Of a stretch of DNA of 64,000 nucleotides, positions 38,985 through 57,794 are shown one piece after another (the first letter of the stretch is position 1; each line of letters opens with the position of its first letter). The notes beneath the pieces are model-generated. The model saw only the letters and a list, made by a program, of their open reading frames with translations. It had not been told where the DNA came from and searched no databases. Both the position numbers and the translations under genes were made by a program. This DNA comes from Nemopilema nomurai (Eukaryota; Cnidaria; Scyphozoa; Rhizostomeae; Rhizostomatidae), in assembly GCA_003864495.1 (NCBI GenBank), contig PEDN01001363.1, forward strand, positions 186,001 to 250,000, written 5' to 3'.

Positions 38985-40440
38985 TCAGTTGCGCCTTAAC
39001 TTCATTTCAGAAAAGTATATGTTGCCAAATTGTGAGTCGATGTTTCTCCATGACATGTACATGGGCAGTGTTTGCTGTTCATCTGGGTACATCCCATTAA
39101 GGTAGCAGTTATGGCATTGGTTGTACCACCAACCACCTTTGAACACAGCAGAACAGTTTTTGACGTTGTCAGAGTCCTTGGTATAGAACTGATGGGAATT
39201 ATTGATGGTATTCGTAGTGGCGACGTTAAAGGCATCACCAGCAGTTCCTGAATACCCAGAGACTCGAATTCGATAACTGTCAGCCTCGTTGCCAATCTGG
39301 AAGCTGTCATACTTGGCATAGAACAACTGATCTCCTTTGGCCCAGTGCTTCAGCTCAACGCGAAGAGTTGTACTGGAACCTGGATTGGCGAGGAAGTGCA
39401 TGTTCTCTAGGCCAATCCACATATTCTTTCCCAGATCTCCAAAGCCATGCTTATAATCAGACCAATTGCGGTTAAAGTCGGTAGAGCCATCAACTCTCCG
39501 TTGTATAACGGTCCAGCCCCCACCATCAGTGTCCATGTCGCAGTAAACTTTTATCAGCATTCTATCAGTCTGTCTGATTATATAATAGATGCCACTGAAC
39601 CTTCTACCTCCCTTATAAAGGTCCTTGCAATCTATCAGGTGAATACATAATAAAGAAGCACGAAGCAGTGGAAACATAGTATCATGAAACATGTGCTCAG
39701 AATATCAAAATCTTTAATCAATTCACACTTTTCAGGATTGTCTACGTGAAAAGATGAGCCCTTTCTGTTCATATAAAACGGAAGCTTGCATTGACTTACA
39801 TGACCTAGCTATTATAAGCAACTAAAAACTGCTATCAATATTTGTCCATTTAAACCGAATTAAATGTATCTAATGATAAAGTGAAGCCCCCCCCCCCCCC
39901 CCCCCCTAGTTTCCATAAAAAATCATAATTATGTAATCCATAAAATTCATTTATCAAGCTATTTAATTTGAAATAGATTGCAGGTGAGCTTTGCTGTCTG
40001 ATTGTCCACTGGTCCAAAAGGCTTTATCATCTATCTAGGCCATCGATCCCCAATTACTGTTATACTTAGAACGAGATTTACACTGAAATGTTGAAATGCA
40101 ACATTAGCTCCAATAGGTTGCACTGCAGTATCTGATGAATGAGTCACTGACCTGTAGATTGCCTTATTATACTCCATGCAGGCGTGTGAACTTCTTCTGG
40201 ATGATTATCAGCGTTTGGGTGTTCTTTCGTTGCAACAGTATTCTTCTCTAGCACACGAGAGCAATTATTTGTGTCGCCACACTTGTGGAACCCTGGCTTG
40301 ATGAATGGTTCATCGTTATCGAAGATGCCTTCTTCGCCATCGTCTGTTCTTTGTAAGTAATGGCCAGTTGTTGAAGGCATGCTGTAGACAAGAATATTGC
40401 CAATCAAGATGCAAAATGCTGCGAATGAAGAGAGCGCCAT
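38985..40440 (-). CDS. Fibrinogen-related domain protein (secreted or type II membrane, ficolin-like)
   Basis: Two minus-strand exons, 40440-40152 and 39631-38985, join in phase 1 to 311 residues ending in TGA. An in-frame TAG lies upstream of the ATG, supporting this start. Residues about 4-20 (SSFAAFCILIGNILVYS) form a signal peptide or signal anchor. An acidic linker of about 75 residues follows with two cysteines (KCGDTNNC). From residue 97 on lies a complete fibrinogen C-terminal domain: CKDLYKGGRRFSGIYYI, CDMDTDGGGWTVIQRR, GFGDLGKNMWIGLENMH, the calcium-site region KDSDNVKNC, and GGWWYNQCHNCYLNGMY. Such domains bind acetylated sugars or act as developmental ligands. There is no collagen-like stretch, unlike true ficolins. 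The ligand is unknown. Confidence 0.93.
39887..39907. repeat. Poly-C run
   Basis: About 21 consecutive C bases in the intron of the fibrinogen-domain gene. Confidence 0.9.
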
Positions 40441-41714
40441 TGTTGCTTTGGATCCAAGTGCCTTGACTGCTTGCTTTGACTTCCTGCTTCTTTCTTTCCT
40501 CTGCTAATGGGAAGCTAGAACCTAAGTTTCGTGCTAGCAGGCTGGCGGTTAAATGAAAATCCAAGTGCTGACGAAGCTATTGGCATTCTGCCACTTCTTT
40601 GTTTTCTAAGCTGAATCCTTTTGGATGTCTCACATGTAAGTTGATTGTAGTGAGAAATAACTGGGCTAAACAACGTGGCAAAACAACTATTTTAGACTTT
40701 CGACTCTACTCAGCATCAGACTATTTTGGATTATGAATAGACAACTGTTATATTGTGAGTGTTCATCGTACTTTCACTGCATTATATTTTACAAAAAACA
40801 TCAACGGTTTACAAGAAGCTGCTTGAAATGACAATGGTACCTAATAAACTCTCTTCTTTCAGGTCAAATATAAAAGAAGAAACTTTGTTTTAATTCGAAC
40901 TGCTCAGCTACAAGATTCTTAACTGTATTTGGTGCCCTTTATTACTTTATTTGTGTCTCTGTTTTTCTAGCCATGTTGCTTTGAAATCTTTTTCTATTGT
41001 AAGTGCTTCTATTGTTGCCTTACTGCTTCTTCTCCTTTGTGCCCTTTGAAAATTAGCGACTTTCTCAGTGCATCGTCAACTAACTCCATTGATCTGTGAC
41101 CTGCGATTTATAGCTAACCCTTGATGGCAAAAGAATTTCCCTAGTTTCATTTGCATTATGAGGGCTGCAACGATGGTTAAAAGAATGCTGAAAAGGTAGA
41201 TGACCTTTATCACCTATTTTGAATGCCTTGCAGATTATTGAACTTTTACTTGACCCAGAAGTCAATAATTTTAATTAAAGAGTAACTTTTATCTTAAATG
41301 GACTGAAATGTTTGCAAAGCAGCAGCAGGAGAAAGCTTGGCTGCTACCACATCACTTAGGTGATAAACAGGGGCTGAAACGTCTTCGTGACAACGAGAAT
41401 GGCGCCAATTATTGTACCCATGCAAGGATTCGTGATAGGTCACTTGCCGTTTAAAGGTCAGATTCATGAAAATTTCTGGGTCAGATGGGGCGAATTCGCA
41501 ATAGTTTAGGCTTTCTCGATAGTTGCAGTGAACAAATGAAGAAAGTCTGTTTTTGCTCACCCAAGATATAAGTGGGCGAGATTTCAAGTCTGCCTTATAT
41601 TGACATAATATCCGCAGTTATAAAAGCTTGTGCAACAGGCAATGTTCAGAAGTCAATATCTGTTCCAAAGGAAAAAACGGTTGAAAACAGTATTTTAAAG
41701 AAAAAAGTTGACTA
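40441..41714. other. Upstream region of the fibrinogen-domain gene
   Basis: AT-rich, no coding sequence recognised. It should hold the promoter of the minus-strand fibrinogen-domain gene. Confidence 0.4.
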
Positions 41715-41989
41715 CAATGCCCGCCAAAAGTGTTGGAACAGTTCAACCATCTTTTCTACTAAACGTCTCCCCTCACCCATATACAATGTTGGTTTCCGAC
41801 TGGAAAATGACAACAAGTGTATGTTGGAGCGCAAATTGTGTAACCCATGATTAGCGACATGTTCACCTACCTTCACAACATTGTTTAAGGGGGAGGGGGT
41901 TCTGTCTGCTTGAAATAGGGAAATGAAGTGAAAATATGCATTTTTCACGAGTACAATCTCGGTGTTCCAACTACTTTTGGCGGGCATTG
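41715..41989. mobile_element. Complete mariner-like MITE, 275 bp, TA target duplication
   Basis: It starts CAATGCCCGCCAAAAGTGTT and ends with the inverted copy ACTACTTTTGGCGGGCATTG. Both ends are flanked by TA, the mark of Tc1/mariner insertion. The interior has no coding capacity. It is the only undisturbed copy of the family in the window and lies 1.3 kb upstream of SAE1. Confidence 0.85.
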
Positions 41990-41991
41990 TA

Positions 41992-43312
41992 CGTTGTCTT
42001 TCTTTTGCCATTATCTTATCTTTATTAAGCAAAACCACCATCGATATCATACATGATTTTCTCTTACATTCGATTGCAATCTTGCAGCTACTTCTACTAT
42101 GTCTCAAATGCCAGTTTTAGTACTATGATAACCAGTTTAGACCTATTTCTATCATTCTCCGGACTGACATAACGATTTCAACACACTTTCTTGGCATTTT
42201 TGCCATTTTCAGCTCCATCTTCACAAGCAATGGAAGAATCATCTTTAGGTTGCTTTAATTTTAGCCAACAAACAATGAAGTGTTCTGCTGCAATAATAAT
42301 TCTTAGATATCTGTTTGACTAAAAGTGAAGTTTTTTCCATGCTCTTCGCGCCAATTTGCATTTTAATATGGAGGTGAATATTTTGACTCATCTCTGTAAT
42401 TTGCCACATGGAAATAAATTTTGGCACCCACATGTAGGCTCGTGTGGAAATACTACGACTGTGAAACTAAATGGGTAAAAAGTCTTGAAAAAGAGAATGT
42501 CATTATTAGCTCTGCTCTCCACTTCAGGTTGGTCCGTTCTTTGTTTGCATAAGTCTATTGACTCTTTCAACGACATTAAATCTTGAGTTGCACTTTTGAA
42601 TCTGATTAGATTAAGTTTCTGTATCTCCCTCTTGCCCATCGCTCAGAGTCTACCTGCTGTACCATTCGAAGATGTTATTGACTATTCATTTTTCTTCGAT
42701 TCGTCCATTGAGAAGATATGGACGAGTCATTTGCAAAGCAATGTGACATCGTTGAAAGAGAATGTAGCTGAGAATTAGAAGGCAAACGTTGTGAGCTCGA
42801 AAGGTCATTATTGGCGAATTAATTTCATCAAAACCTAAATGAAATGAAGGGACAGCGCTCTGACCATAAAGCATAATTTGTTCGCTCCCGTCAAATCCTT
42901 CTTTTTAGGCTTGTTTGATGACAAGTAGATTGGCCTGCGTAGAAAGAGGGTCATGCCCCCCCCCCCTTGCACCTTTTCTAAAGCTTTTAAAACAAATTTT
43001 AATTCCTTATTGCATTATTTGGCCTCAATTTTACAGTTAACGAACCTCCAATTTTCTTTGTTATTGGAGTCCGTCTTCATACCCTTGTTTTCAACCGTCA
43101 AATTTGGTCATAAGCTAATGGCCGCTGCGCCCTTACTACGGCCACAGTTTTAAAACAATAGGTGCGCTATTAGACTAATTTTGATCTCGTTTTGAGTTGC
43201 ACATGCTTTCACCCATTGCTTTCACCCAAGTTCCCAGTCACTAACAGCCTCAAGAGTGGAACAACAGTAGCTCGTTTACTAAAGTTTAAATGTATCGTTG
43301 ATCAACTTGAAA
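41992..43312. other. Region upstream of SAE1
   Basis: No gene recognised. A C-run sits at about 42956-42967. The SAE1 promoter should lie in its last few hundred bases; no TATA box stands out. Confidence 0.4.
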
Positions 43313-49724
<6,412 letters not shown>

Positions 49725-52309
49725 GTTTTTGCAAAGGCAAAGGCCTCAGTCTGCCAGTGTGTTGTACATATGATCTTTGATTTCGGCTATGTGTTTTGTG
49801 AACACAGAACACCTTTGATTATTGTTAATTAGTTGCTTCAATAGGTTGCTTCAATATTGCCACAACGTAAGTAGAAATATTGTCGCAGTTTGGTTCAGCT
49901 TCCCGCTTGTGTGCATGAAAAGTTTAAAATGTTTTGAATTTAAGTGTTTTGAATGCCTCAAAAATGCTTCTTTTGCCTATCTTAACATTCGAGAGCCTAT
50001 TGGTCTCCAAAGGAGCTGCTTTAACTCCTTTGAAGGGGTGGCAGTAAAGCCATGCACAGTGTTAGATTGAAAGAACAAGTAAATTCCTTTTTGAAAATTG
50101 CAGAAAATTTTATTTGGACACAATAATTTGTTTGTAGAGATTGGTCAAGAATTTCAAATCAGGATATCATGAGAAATAATATATGTTTCATTACGGAGAA
50201 CGGTTTCTTGATGAAGATGGTTCCATGTCTGAAATATCTTCAAAAAGGCAAACATTGACACGTGGCTTATCCACAAGCTTCTGTACTTAAAGTTGGCATT
50301 AAATAATAACTAGCTCAGGATGCAGAGAGCATCGAGCCAAGAATGTCCAAACAGGAGATGAACTGTCTTTAGGTGTTCGAGTACTGCTTGTTCTTCCATC
50401 GTGTTATCTGGCAGCGGATTTCGAATTATGTATTGAAAGTGCCTTGTTTTTGGACCCATCATTATTTAATTAAAGGATACTTTGCATAATTGTTTTGTAA
50501 TTCGTATCTTGTCGTGAATTTTGCGTCCGACCACGTTCGTAAATTGGCCGTTTTAGTATTGCATTTCGTAAAATTACCTGAGCCGATTCAGCGTACTGGC
50601 TTCAAAAGCCATCGTAAGGGAGACCTAGAATTGCTGACAACTCTTGTGTGACTTTTTCTCAATGCCATGGAGACTGCACTCTTTTGCAAAGCGTGTATGC
50701 AGATTCTGGGAGCATTTGCACACAACGTTATAGTAGTTATATCTCAAATGGGCTGCGTGGCTCATATTGTGTGGTTCAACAGCTCTCCGTTTGTTTTTCG
50801 GCTGTTTTGCTTGAAGTTAAAAGTCTATACTTTGTAACAAAGGCTCCCTAGTATCTATCTTCTATTCCTAGTATCTATCTTCCATTCCTATGACGAGACT
50901 CCACTGCCATCAGGTGTTTTATTTTCTTTACTTTTCCTCGGGCATCCAACTGAGTTTTCTGCAAGATTCGAAAGCGCGCGTTCCCTATTGTCCTTTGCTT
51001 CAATCACTGGCCATGCTGTCGTATCTGATGCGAACTAAGATATGCATCAGGCTATTGGTGTTTTTCGAGACCACCTATCTGTCGGCCTCTCGTTCACTAA
51101 ATCGCCTGCTTTAATATGTCAACCGGGATAGAAGCATTTCAGTTCAGTTTGATGTCATTTTCATGACTTACGTATCTCTCATTGTTTTTTTTAATTTCGA
51201 ATGACATTATGTGTCGATTTAGTCTGGCTACCCAAGCACACACAAGTCAATTCAGTCGTCTTTCAGAGATGACACCCGACCGTCATCTTTGTTTCGAAAT
51301 GTCGGAACGTGTTTTCTAAAGCCCAATACCACAGCCAATATGCACAACCTTTTATTCGACAGGGCCAGACTCAATGGCATCTAGCCTTCAGTATTGTCCC
51401 CCGTGGAAGTTGAACTCAAAATGCATTTTGAAATGGCAACTTGCATTTAGGACTGTCTGCATGTGCGAAAGAGGGGTGGGGGGGCCGATTCCTTTCGTGG
51501 CCTCCATGCCTATACATTCGTTTTATATAAGAAACACTACATATAAAATATCGTAGACTCTTGTTCGAAAGTTAAGAACCAACCCTATCCATATTGGAAA
51601 AGCTAATAAGTTTTTATAATTTGCAGTTTTCGTTTCTGAGTTGACAGCCGAAAGAGTCTCAGTATTGAACATCATTGTATATCATTAGATAAATTAAGGA
51701 GAGATCACGTCAAAGGAAAGTCTTCAATTTTTTAGGGAGAAGCTTTCTCCCAACTGTGAGAATTCTTTGCTGAGTCAGAATGAAGTTAGTTCCATTATTT
51801 GTGCACAAATTTTGCCCATCTGTGGTATTTTTTCTGTAAGCGGAAAATTTCTTGAAAAAATTGTATGCAAATTGTGTGGAACAAGATTGTCAAGGGACTT
51901 AATACACCATCACTTTTATTTCTTCTTATTTATTTTAAGAAGCATGTAAGAAACTTTTGCTAGCAAAATAACCAGGAAGCGAAGCAACTGCCTACCAGCA
52001 CCAGACCTCTTATTCTTATAAAAAAATGAGTGTATATACTTCTAAAGTCAGTTGACATCCTGTGCACCCCAGCTATACCGTTACATGGTCCTAACACCCT
52101 TCCCCCTCTCCGTAAAACCACGTACTACAGTTTTGTTTTCGTCTCATTTACGCATTTCACAGCCTCCTGTGCTTAGTATCGTTGGCTTCTATTTCTCCAC
52201 TAGGTCAATCGGCAACACACTAAATATTCTTAAATTCGAGTAAGTTCGTTAAGTTTCGGAATCCATTTGCCAAAGGAAATCCTGTTTTAACGGAACAGTA
52301 AGATTTAGA
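49725..52309. other. Gene-poor region downstream of SAE1
   Basis: No gene recognised. A short tandem duplication of CCTAGTATCTATCTTC occurs at about 50848-50886. The first few hundred bases are probably the SAE1 3' untranslated region. Confidence 0.45.
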
Positions 52310-52795
52310 GCATTTGCGAGGCGACCGGCTGAGGACAGTGAGACAGACCTGGCTCAGATTTCCAATATGCAGTGTGGGACCGTCTTAGTGGTTGGCGGCT
52401 GGCTATTGGCCGCTCTTCTTGGTGTCTTGTTATGGGGTCTTGGAATTCCTGCAAATCTCGCCGCAGCATTTTGGGATAATTCGATGAAGAGACGGAAGGT
52501 TTACGAGAGATCCTGCCCGAAGCCATTCGCTGCCCGAAGCCATTCGCTGCCCCGTATAGCTGTACATTGTTGTAAAGCAAGGTTTGGGTGCTGCGCAGCG
52601 GCGTGCGCAGCTGATTACAACCCAGCACGTCAGCAATAATCAGATTAGATTGGGGTAGTGAGTAGAGAGATTGGAACACGCGGTGATCTAAAAGTGATTT
52701 CGGTTATGAATATATATTAAAGTTTTGTTGATATATAAAAGAGGTTTTCTCTCTGCATTCTGCCCGGTCCAGGGTTTTAAGTTTACAACATTCCT
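52310..52795. other. GC-richer island with 17-base tandem duplication, possible retroelement fragment
   Basis: 52310-52640 is clearly richer in G+C and CpG than its surroundings and has opposing open frames: plus strand from ATG 52367, 84 codons with a hydrophobic start (VLVVGGWLLAALLGVLLW), and minus strand 52679-52305. TGCCCGAAGCCATTCGC is repeated in tandem at about 52516. The AT-rich part 52640-52795, ending in GTTTACAACA, resembles the R-U5 part of an LTR. I recognise no protein domain, so both a transposon fragment and a short gene exon are possible. Confidence 0.3.
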
Positions 52796-53466
52796 CGAAG
52801 AAGCATAAAAGATCGGTTGGCCTCGCTTTTATTCCTGAGGCATCTAGTTAGGAAGAAGTACTTTTGCTTTGCTTCTAAAGGGGCATTGAATAGCAATGTT
52901 GTTGCCCATCTTTGTAAGTTCGAGTGCTGCGGCTGTGAGCCTTGAAGAGGTTGGAAAATTAAGGCCTAAATTGGGTTAATTGCTTTTCACAGGGAAATTT
53001 TTGGTAAAAACAGAGGGAATTGGCTTAATATCGCTTATCAAGCATGTTTATAAAGAGCTGAACTCATTTGAGAACATTTCACGAATTGTCAAGACAACTG
53101 ACACCAATCGATTTAGGCCATTCGTCAGTTTGGCCGTCTTAACAGATTGAATTGGCTAATTTCTGATATTTGTGTATTATTTTCCTTGTTTTTGAGACAG
53201 TTTAGATGAGTGGCGTGGCTTCTTTCTTCAACGTACTTGCATCCCAATCAGCGACCTAATCAGAATGTTTGCCTTCCCTTCTATTTGAAGGAACATCTTC
53301 TAGCTTAGGTGTCTCACCGGCTGTTTTCATTTTACATGGATCGACGACAAGTCATTGTTCTTTTGAAATATCTTTTTATTAAGAATGGCAAGTGGTGAGA
53401 TTTAAGTTTGAAGCTGAAGGAGAAGATTCATAAAGGCGTCGTCACACATCTAACTACGGTTCAATT

Positions 53467-53721
53467 ATGCCAAGACGGACATTATTTACTCATGACACAG
53501 CCACTGTCAGGAAACCACTGATCAATACACTGCTTAGCGATGATGTTCTTGCTTCCCATCTGTTCTAAGAAAACAACCTTTGCACGACAAAAGCTGAAAA
53601 GGTAGAGGCGTACACGGATCGGCTTAAAGTAATCAGCCAGCTCAAATCTGTCCTAGCCAGCCAATTAATTAGCGAGGATTTTCCGCCGTCCACATCGTTA
53701 CTGTTGAGCAAACTGCAGTGA
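53467..53721 (+). pseudogene. Unassigned frame with CARD-like helix pattern and one in-frame stop
   Basis: From ATG 53467 one frame reads 84 codons to TGA at 53719, interrupted by a single TAA at about codon 34. The translation before the stop includes PLINTLLSDDVLASHL, and after it KAEKVEAYTDRLKVISQLKS. The spacing of leucines and charged residues recalls a death-fold (CARD-type) helix bundle, which suggests a decayed coding sequence. No flanking exon was found. The family name is a guess from pattern only. Confidence 0.3.
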
Positions 53722-53742
53722 GGATTCACTACAACATGAATT

Positions 53743-53885
53743 CAACATCGCCATCATCTCTATCATCATGATCATCAACACAATCATCATCATCATAATC
53801 ACCATAATCATCATCATCACCATAATAATCACAATCATCAACATCACCATAATAATCACAATCATCAACATCACCATAATCACCA
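53743..53885. repeat. CAT-rich minisatellite
   Basis: Runs of CAT/ATC followed by a direct repeat of about 27 bases built on CACCATAATAATCACAATC, present twice and partly a third time. Confidence 0.85.
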
Positions 53886-53939
53886 TTTGCATTCAGAAAT
53901 CTCCTTTCACTCCTGCAGTTTAATCGGAAATTGATCTAA

Positions 53940-54257
53940 AGTTTTGAAAAATCAGTCTTTCAACCATTAAGCCCCATACTACTATTCCTGCTATTCCTTA
54001 CATTTGATCTTCTGTTTGCATTTTTTGGAGAGTCAGCTCGATTTGTTGTTTTGTTGGAAACATTTTCAACTGCTCTGTTTGATTATGTGGCCAAAGTGTA
54101 CATTTGTGGCTGGGTGATAGTCAGCGCTATCCTCTTTCCTTATTTTGGCATTATTTTCGGTATGGTGTTCATTACGAGAAGATTACATGCTATTAAAAAG
54201 CTACAATCCCGGAAAAAAGCTACTGAGGTTTTAGAAGAAAATCCTTTTTGTACCTAA
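53940..54257 (+). CDS. Unassigned hydrophobic open frame with membrane segments
   Basis: An open frame of 105 codons from after a TAA at 53937 to TAA at 54255, lacking an early ATG. It encodes three hydrophobic stretches (about ILLFLLFLTFDLLFAFF; FVVLLETF; VIVSAILFPYFGIIFGMVF) followed by a basic tail (RRLHAIKKLQSRKK) ending in EENPFCT. The hydrophobic-then-basic order is that of a terminal exon of a membrane protein. I recognise no family; an acceptor could be the CAG near 53954, but the pyrimidine tract is poor. It may be chance in AT-rich DNA. Confidence 0.25.
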   Translation, partial: SFEKSVFQPLSPILLFLLFLTFDLLFAFFGESARFVVLLETFSTALFDYVAKVYICGWVIVSAILFPYFGIIFGMVFITRRLHAIKKLQSRKKATEVLEENPFCT

Positions 54258-55865
54258 TTTACTATCATTTGTGAGTACCTCGCCCTATGAAAGCCACGTG
54301 TTACAACGTTAGAGTAGCGAAGAAGGCCTCAGTGAGGCAAGATGCGCAGGCCCATCCCACTTGATGCACCAATTCACAGTGGTTCCGGCGAATGACGCGA
54401 GCAGTGCTTTGTCTTCTCTGGTTGATGCAATTAACTTCATCCTGACTCAGCAAAGAATCCTCTCCGCCTTTCCCTGAAAACAAATGGAAGTAGATGGCAA
54501 CAAATGCTCGAAGGGTGTTCCATATTTTCGCGCCGACCCTTGCCAGTTATTTCTTAACTGAGGACCATACCACCTACGCCACTCTTGTTGTCAGTAAACA
54601 AATGCAGATTAAGTCTTATCGCAACCCTTTTTAACGCCCTTAGGTAACTTACTAACTGGTTAAACAAACAATGGCACACTTAGCTTTAAGCATGGCATTC
54701 CGACCCAGTTGTGTTTCCCAGCATTTTTGCTATCGTTTCCATTATTTTAAAAAAATGACACCCCTTGCAGCTTTCTGTATCACTTTCAAGGCATTGTTAG
54801 GCCCCTCAAGCGGGGGCATTGGTGCCACTGTTCTCCACGTGTTTGTGCCCTTTACCGCGTTTCTCAACAAACATATTGTTTCATTAGTTGTAATCGAGTC
54901 GAGCAGGCTGGCTTGAAACAGTGTCCCCTTGCCGCCCTTGTAGCAACAGCTGCTTGCCCGTGTTGACCCACCAATCACTGTGCTTTTACAGCCATCGAAA
55001 TGTGGCCATCCCTTAAGTGGCACGTCACCCCATTGTGATTTCGCTCTTAAATTTTGTGGCTTTTGCTTAATCTCGCGCTTTGTCTAATTTACACGAAAGC
55101 CCCTTCAATCAATTTTACATCAAAACTGATGGTTTTTCAAATCGCAGAACGTAGTCTTCGGACGCGTAAAACGAGCCTTGCTAATACTATTTGTCAAGCG
55201 TGTTAGAGGAAGGGAAGTCATCTATGCGATTTTGCCTTTGGAATATTCACAAGCTAATCAGACTGTGACAAAAGTCGTGCTCACGTGGAAAGAATCTTCA
55301 CTTTGATCAGGAAAACTTCGATCAACCTAGAGGATTTTCCACTTCAAGCCTGAGAAATTCATCCAAAATTCAATCGGTATGTCTAATATGATTTCAGTTT
55401 GTTTATATTCCTGTTCTTTTATCCCGTTTGATCGATCCACATGGGTGTTTGCTACGCTTTCGCTGCCACACAAAAGTGTTTAATCAAGTCAACTCACACG
55501 ATAACTACTGGTTCGTCTCTTGTAAATTAAGGTTCATCTAATCAAGAGAGATCTTGAGCAGCCAAGGGGTTGAATTTTCAGAGACATATGTCAAGGCTGT
55601 TTGCGAGCCAGTATCCAACGACCAGTATTTACGTGAACATAAACTTTAACACGTTTTGTTCTGACATTGAGACATTCTTGATGAAGAAAGCGAAAAACTC
55701 GCAAAACTAAGATCTTTGAAACTGATTGAATTTGACTTTGTACAATTATTATTGTTTCATATAACTGCTTGAACCTTGTAAAATTAGACTTAAATTTAAT
55801 CTTTAGAGCTGAAGAGCCACACTTGTAGTTAATATGCTCATTTATGCCATAATAATAACAATAAT

Positions 55866-55896
<31 letters not shown>

Positions 55897-56450
55897 TAAT
55901 AACTCTTTTGAGTGTTGATGCTCAATCATCTAATCAATCATCTAGCCAATCAATCAATCAACCAATCAATCAGCCAGACAGTAAATCACATTAATCATTA
56001 AAGTAACGTTTTCGTTAAGAAGTAGCACTCCCCGATATTCCATTGCTAGGTGAAGATAGTTCGATTCAATAAGATACCCTGCTTATTCCAGACAATATCA
56101 CGTTTGTTATTCATTCGGGGCTTGTCTTCGTTTTGCACCAAAAAGAAATCTTCCGATCTCGTTTTCTGATCTTCGTATCAAACACACGTGTGATTCATTC
56201 CAACACGTGTTTAGACCTGCCTCGACACCCTCCAACGTTTAATGAATAATTTGTGAAATAGAATCAGTCTTTCATTTATTTTGATTAATGCTGAAACCCA
56301 TTTCTACAAAGTAATCATTTCCTTTGTCGCGCTACAAGAATACGCGTTCACCCGTTGTGTCCAGTCAGGGCATGTCTGTAACACACAAGTTAGGCGTTTT
56401 CTCTAACCATGGCGAGAGACCAGCAAAGTCTTAACGATTCTGTTCCACTT
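54258..56450. other. Gene-poor region with simple repeats
   Basis: No gene recognised. An AAT/ATA-type repeat at 55846-55906 and a CAAT-type repeat at 55921-55980 stand out. The minus-strand frame at 54742-55023 (93 codons) shows no known domain. Confidence 0.45.
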
Positions 56451-56472
56451 GGCCTGTTAATGCATTTGCAGG

Positions 56473-56770
56473 CGTCGTAATTTGAGTGGCATAGCAATTT
56501 GAAATTCACAACCTCTCAGTGGCCACAACCTTTGCAAGACACAACGTTTTGAAAACCCCTCTCTTGAATCACGCGGCCTCCAATTTGAGGCCCGTTCGAA
56601 GGCATGAACTTTTGAATGCTCGATTCTGGCCCGACATTGAAAGACACAACCCTTATAATGGATGGCCTTTGTAAGATTGGCTGGCGCTGAATGGCACGAC
56701 CTTTGATAGCTATGACCCTTGGAAGGCGCCACCTTTGAAGGGTACAATCCTTGGAAAGAACAAGGAGCGT
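56473..56770. repeat. Degenerate minisatellite of about 17-24 base units
   Basis: Variants of GGCACGACCTTTGAAAG recur about a dozen times: for example GGCACGACCTTTGATAG, CTATGACCCTTGGAAGG, GCGCCACCTTTGAAGGG and GACACAACCCTTATAATGG. Spacing varies, so the array is old. The 96-codon minus-strand frame across it is a by-product of the repeat. Confidence 0.7.
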
Positions 56771-57794
56771 ATTTTTAGATGCACAACTCTTGCGACATAC
56801 GTCCCGGAAGGCGTGGCTTTTGACCAGTACCCTTTTGTGCTCAATAGTAGGGGGTAATATTGCAATTTGTCTACCCCTATAGCATTTAAAATGAACCCTC
56901 CCCCATTTTACCGAAATGTCAAGGTACGAACTACCCTTTCATTTTATTATCCCCCCGTCATAGTAGGCATTGAGATCCCTTGCTTAGTTGTAAGTTTAAC
57001 AATTTTGCTGACGTGGTGTTTGGCAGTCGATTTCAATGTGCCAAGAATCTCCATTAAAGCAGTGGTGACGTCACAGGCATTAAAGCTGTCCATGCAGACT
57101 ATCTACTTCCCTTTTGTACCTCTGTTGGAATGGCCTTGCCCATCTTTCATCTTGTTTCATCTTTCTCAAACTGAGAACCTCATCTAAGCTGGATTTGCTA
57201 TGCTTACACTCGAAATGGCAGGCGTGGCATTTAAAAGTGCATTGCTTGTAACTTGCATGAAAGGTGGTTTGTCCGCGCAGCTCGACACACGGGTTTTGGA
57301 TTCAATCCGGCCTTGTTTCTGCAGAGAAAGCAAAGTGAAGAAAACAACAAAAATATTGCGCATGTCATCTTCTCATGAACCTTTGTTTGAAGTTTGATAA
57401 ACCAGGCTGATCACTTTTCGATCACTCATTTAAAGTCACTGGTGTATTTTTCCCCACCTTTCTTTCCTGAGTAGGAGGAGCGCATCTTTAATCCGAGGCT
57501 TCCACCTGCAGACGTTTTGTCTTTCCATTGTGCGTGGCGATTACTGCGTCTAACCAACGCTGCAGAAGCATTCGAAACGCCATGCGATGCCGAACCATAG
57601 GCGGGGTCATAACTGTGACAAGCATCCATTGTTCTTTGTAGTGCAAGTGATTCATTTGTCCATTCTACATGCACGCTGGTTAAACGAAGGTTTATAAACG
57701 TCTCTGCCAAATGTCTTGAAACACTTGTTGTCTAGGGCAAAAGTGAATAATCCTAAAAACAAAAGTGAAGTTTTTATCATGTACGTATGGCTTT

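Noticed and set aside
41712..42107. Minus-strand frame beginning MPAKSSWNTE, similar to one beginning MPAKSPWNT at 35154.
   Set aside because: The shared start is the translated terminal repeat of the mariner-like MITE, not a protein family.
53698..53892. Methionine/isoleucine-rich minus-strand frame.
   Set aside because: Translation of the CAT-type repeat.
56457..56747. Minus-strand 96-codon frame.
   Set aside because: It tracks the degenerate minisatellite and has no independent coding signal.
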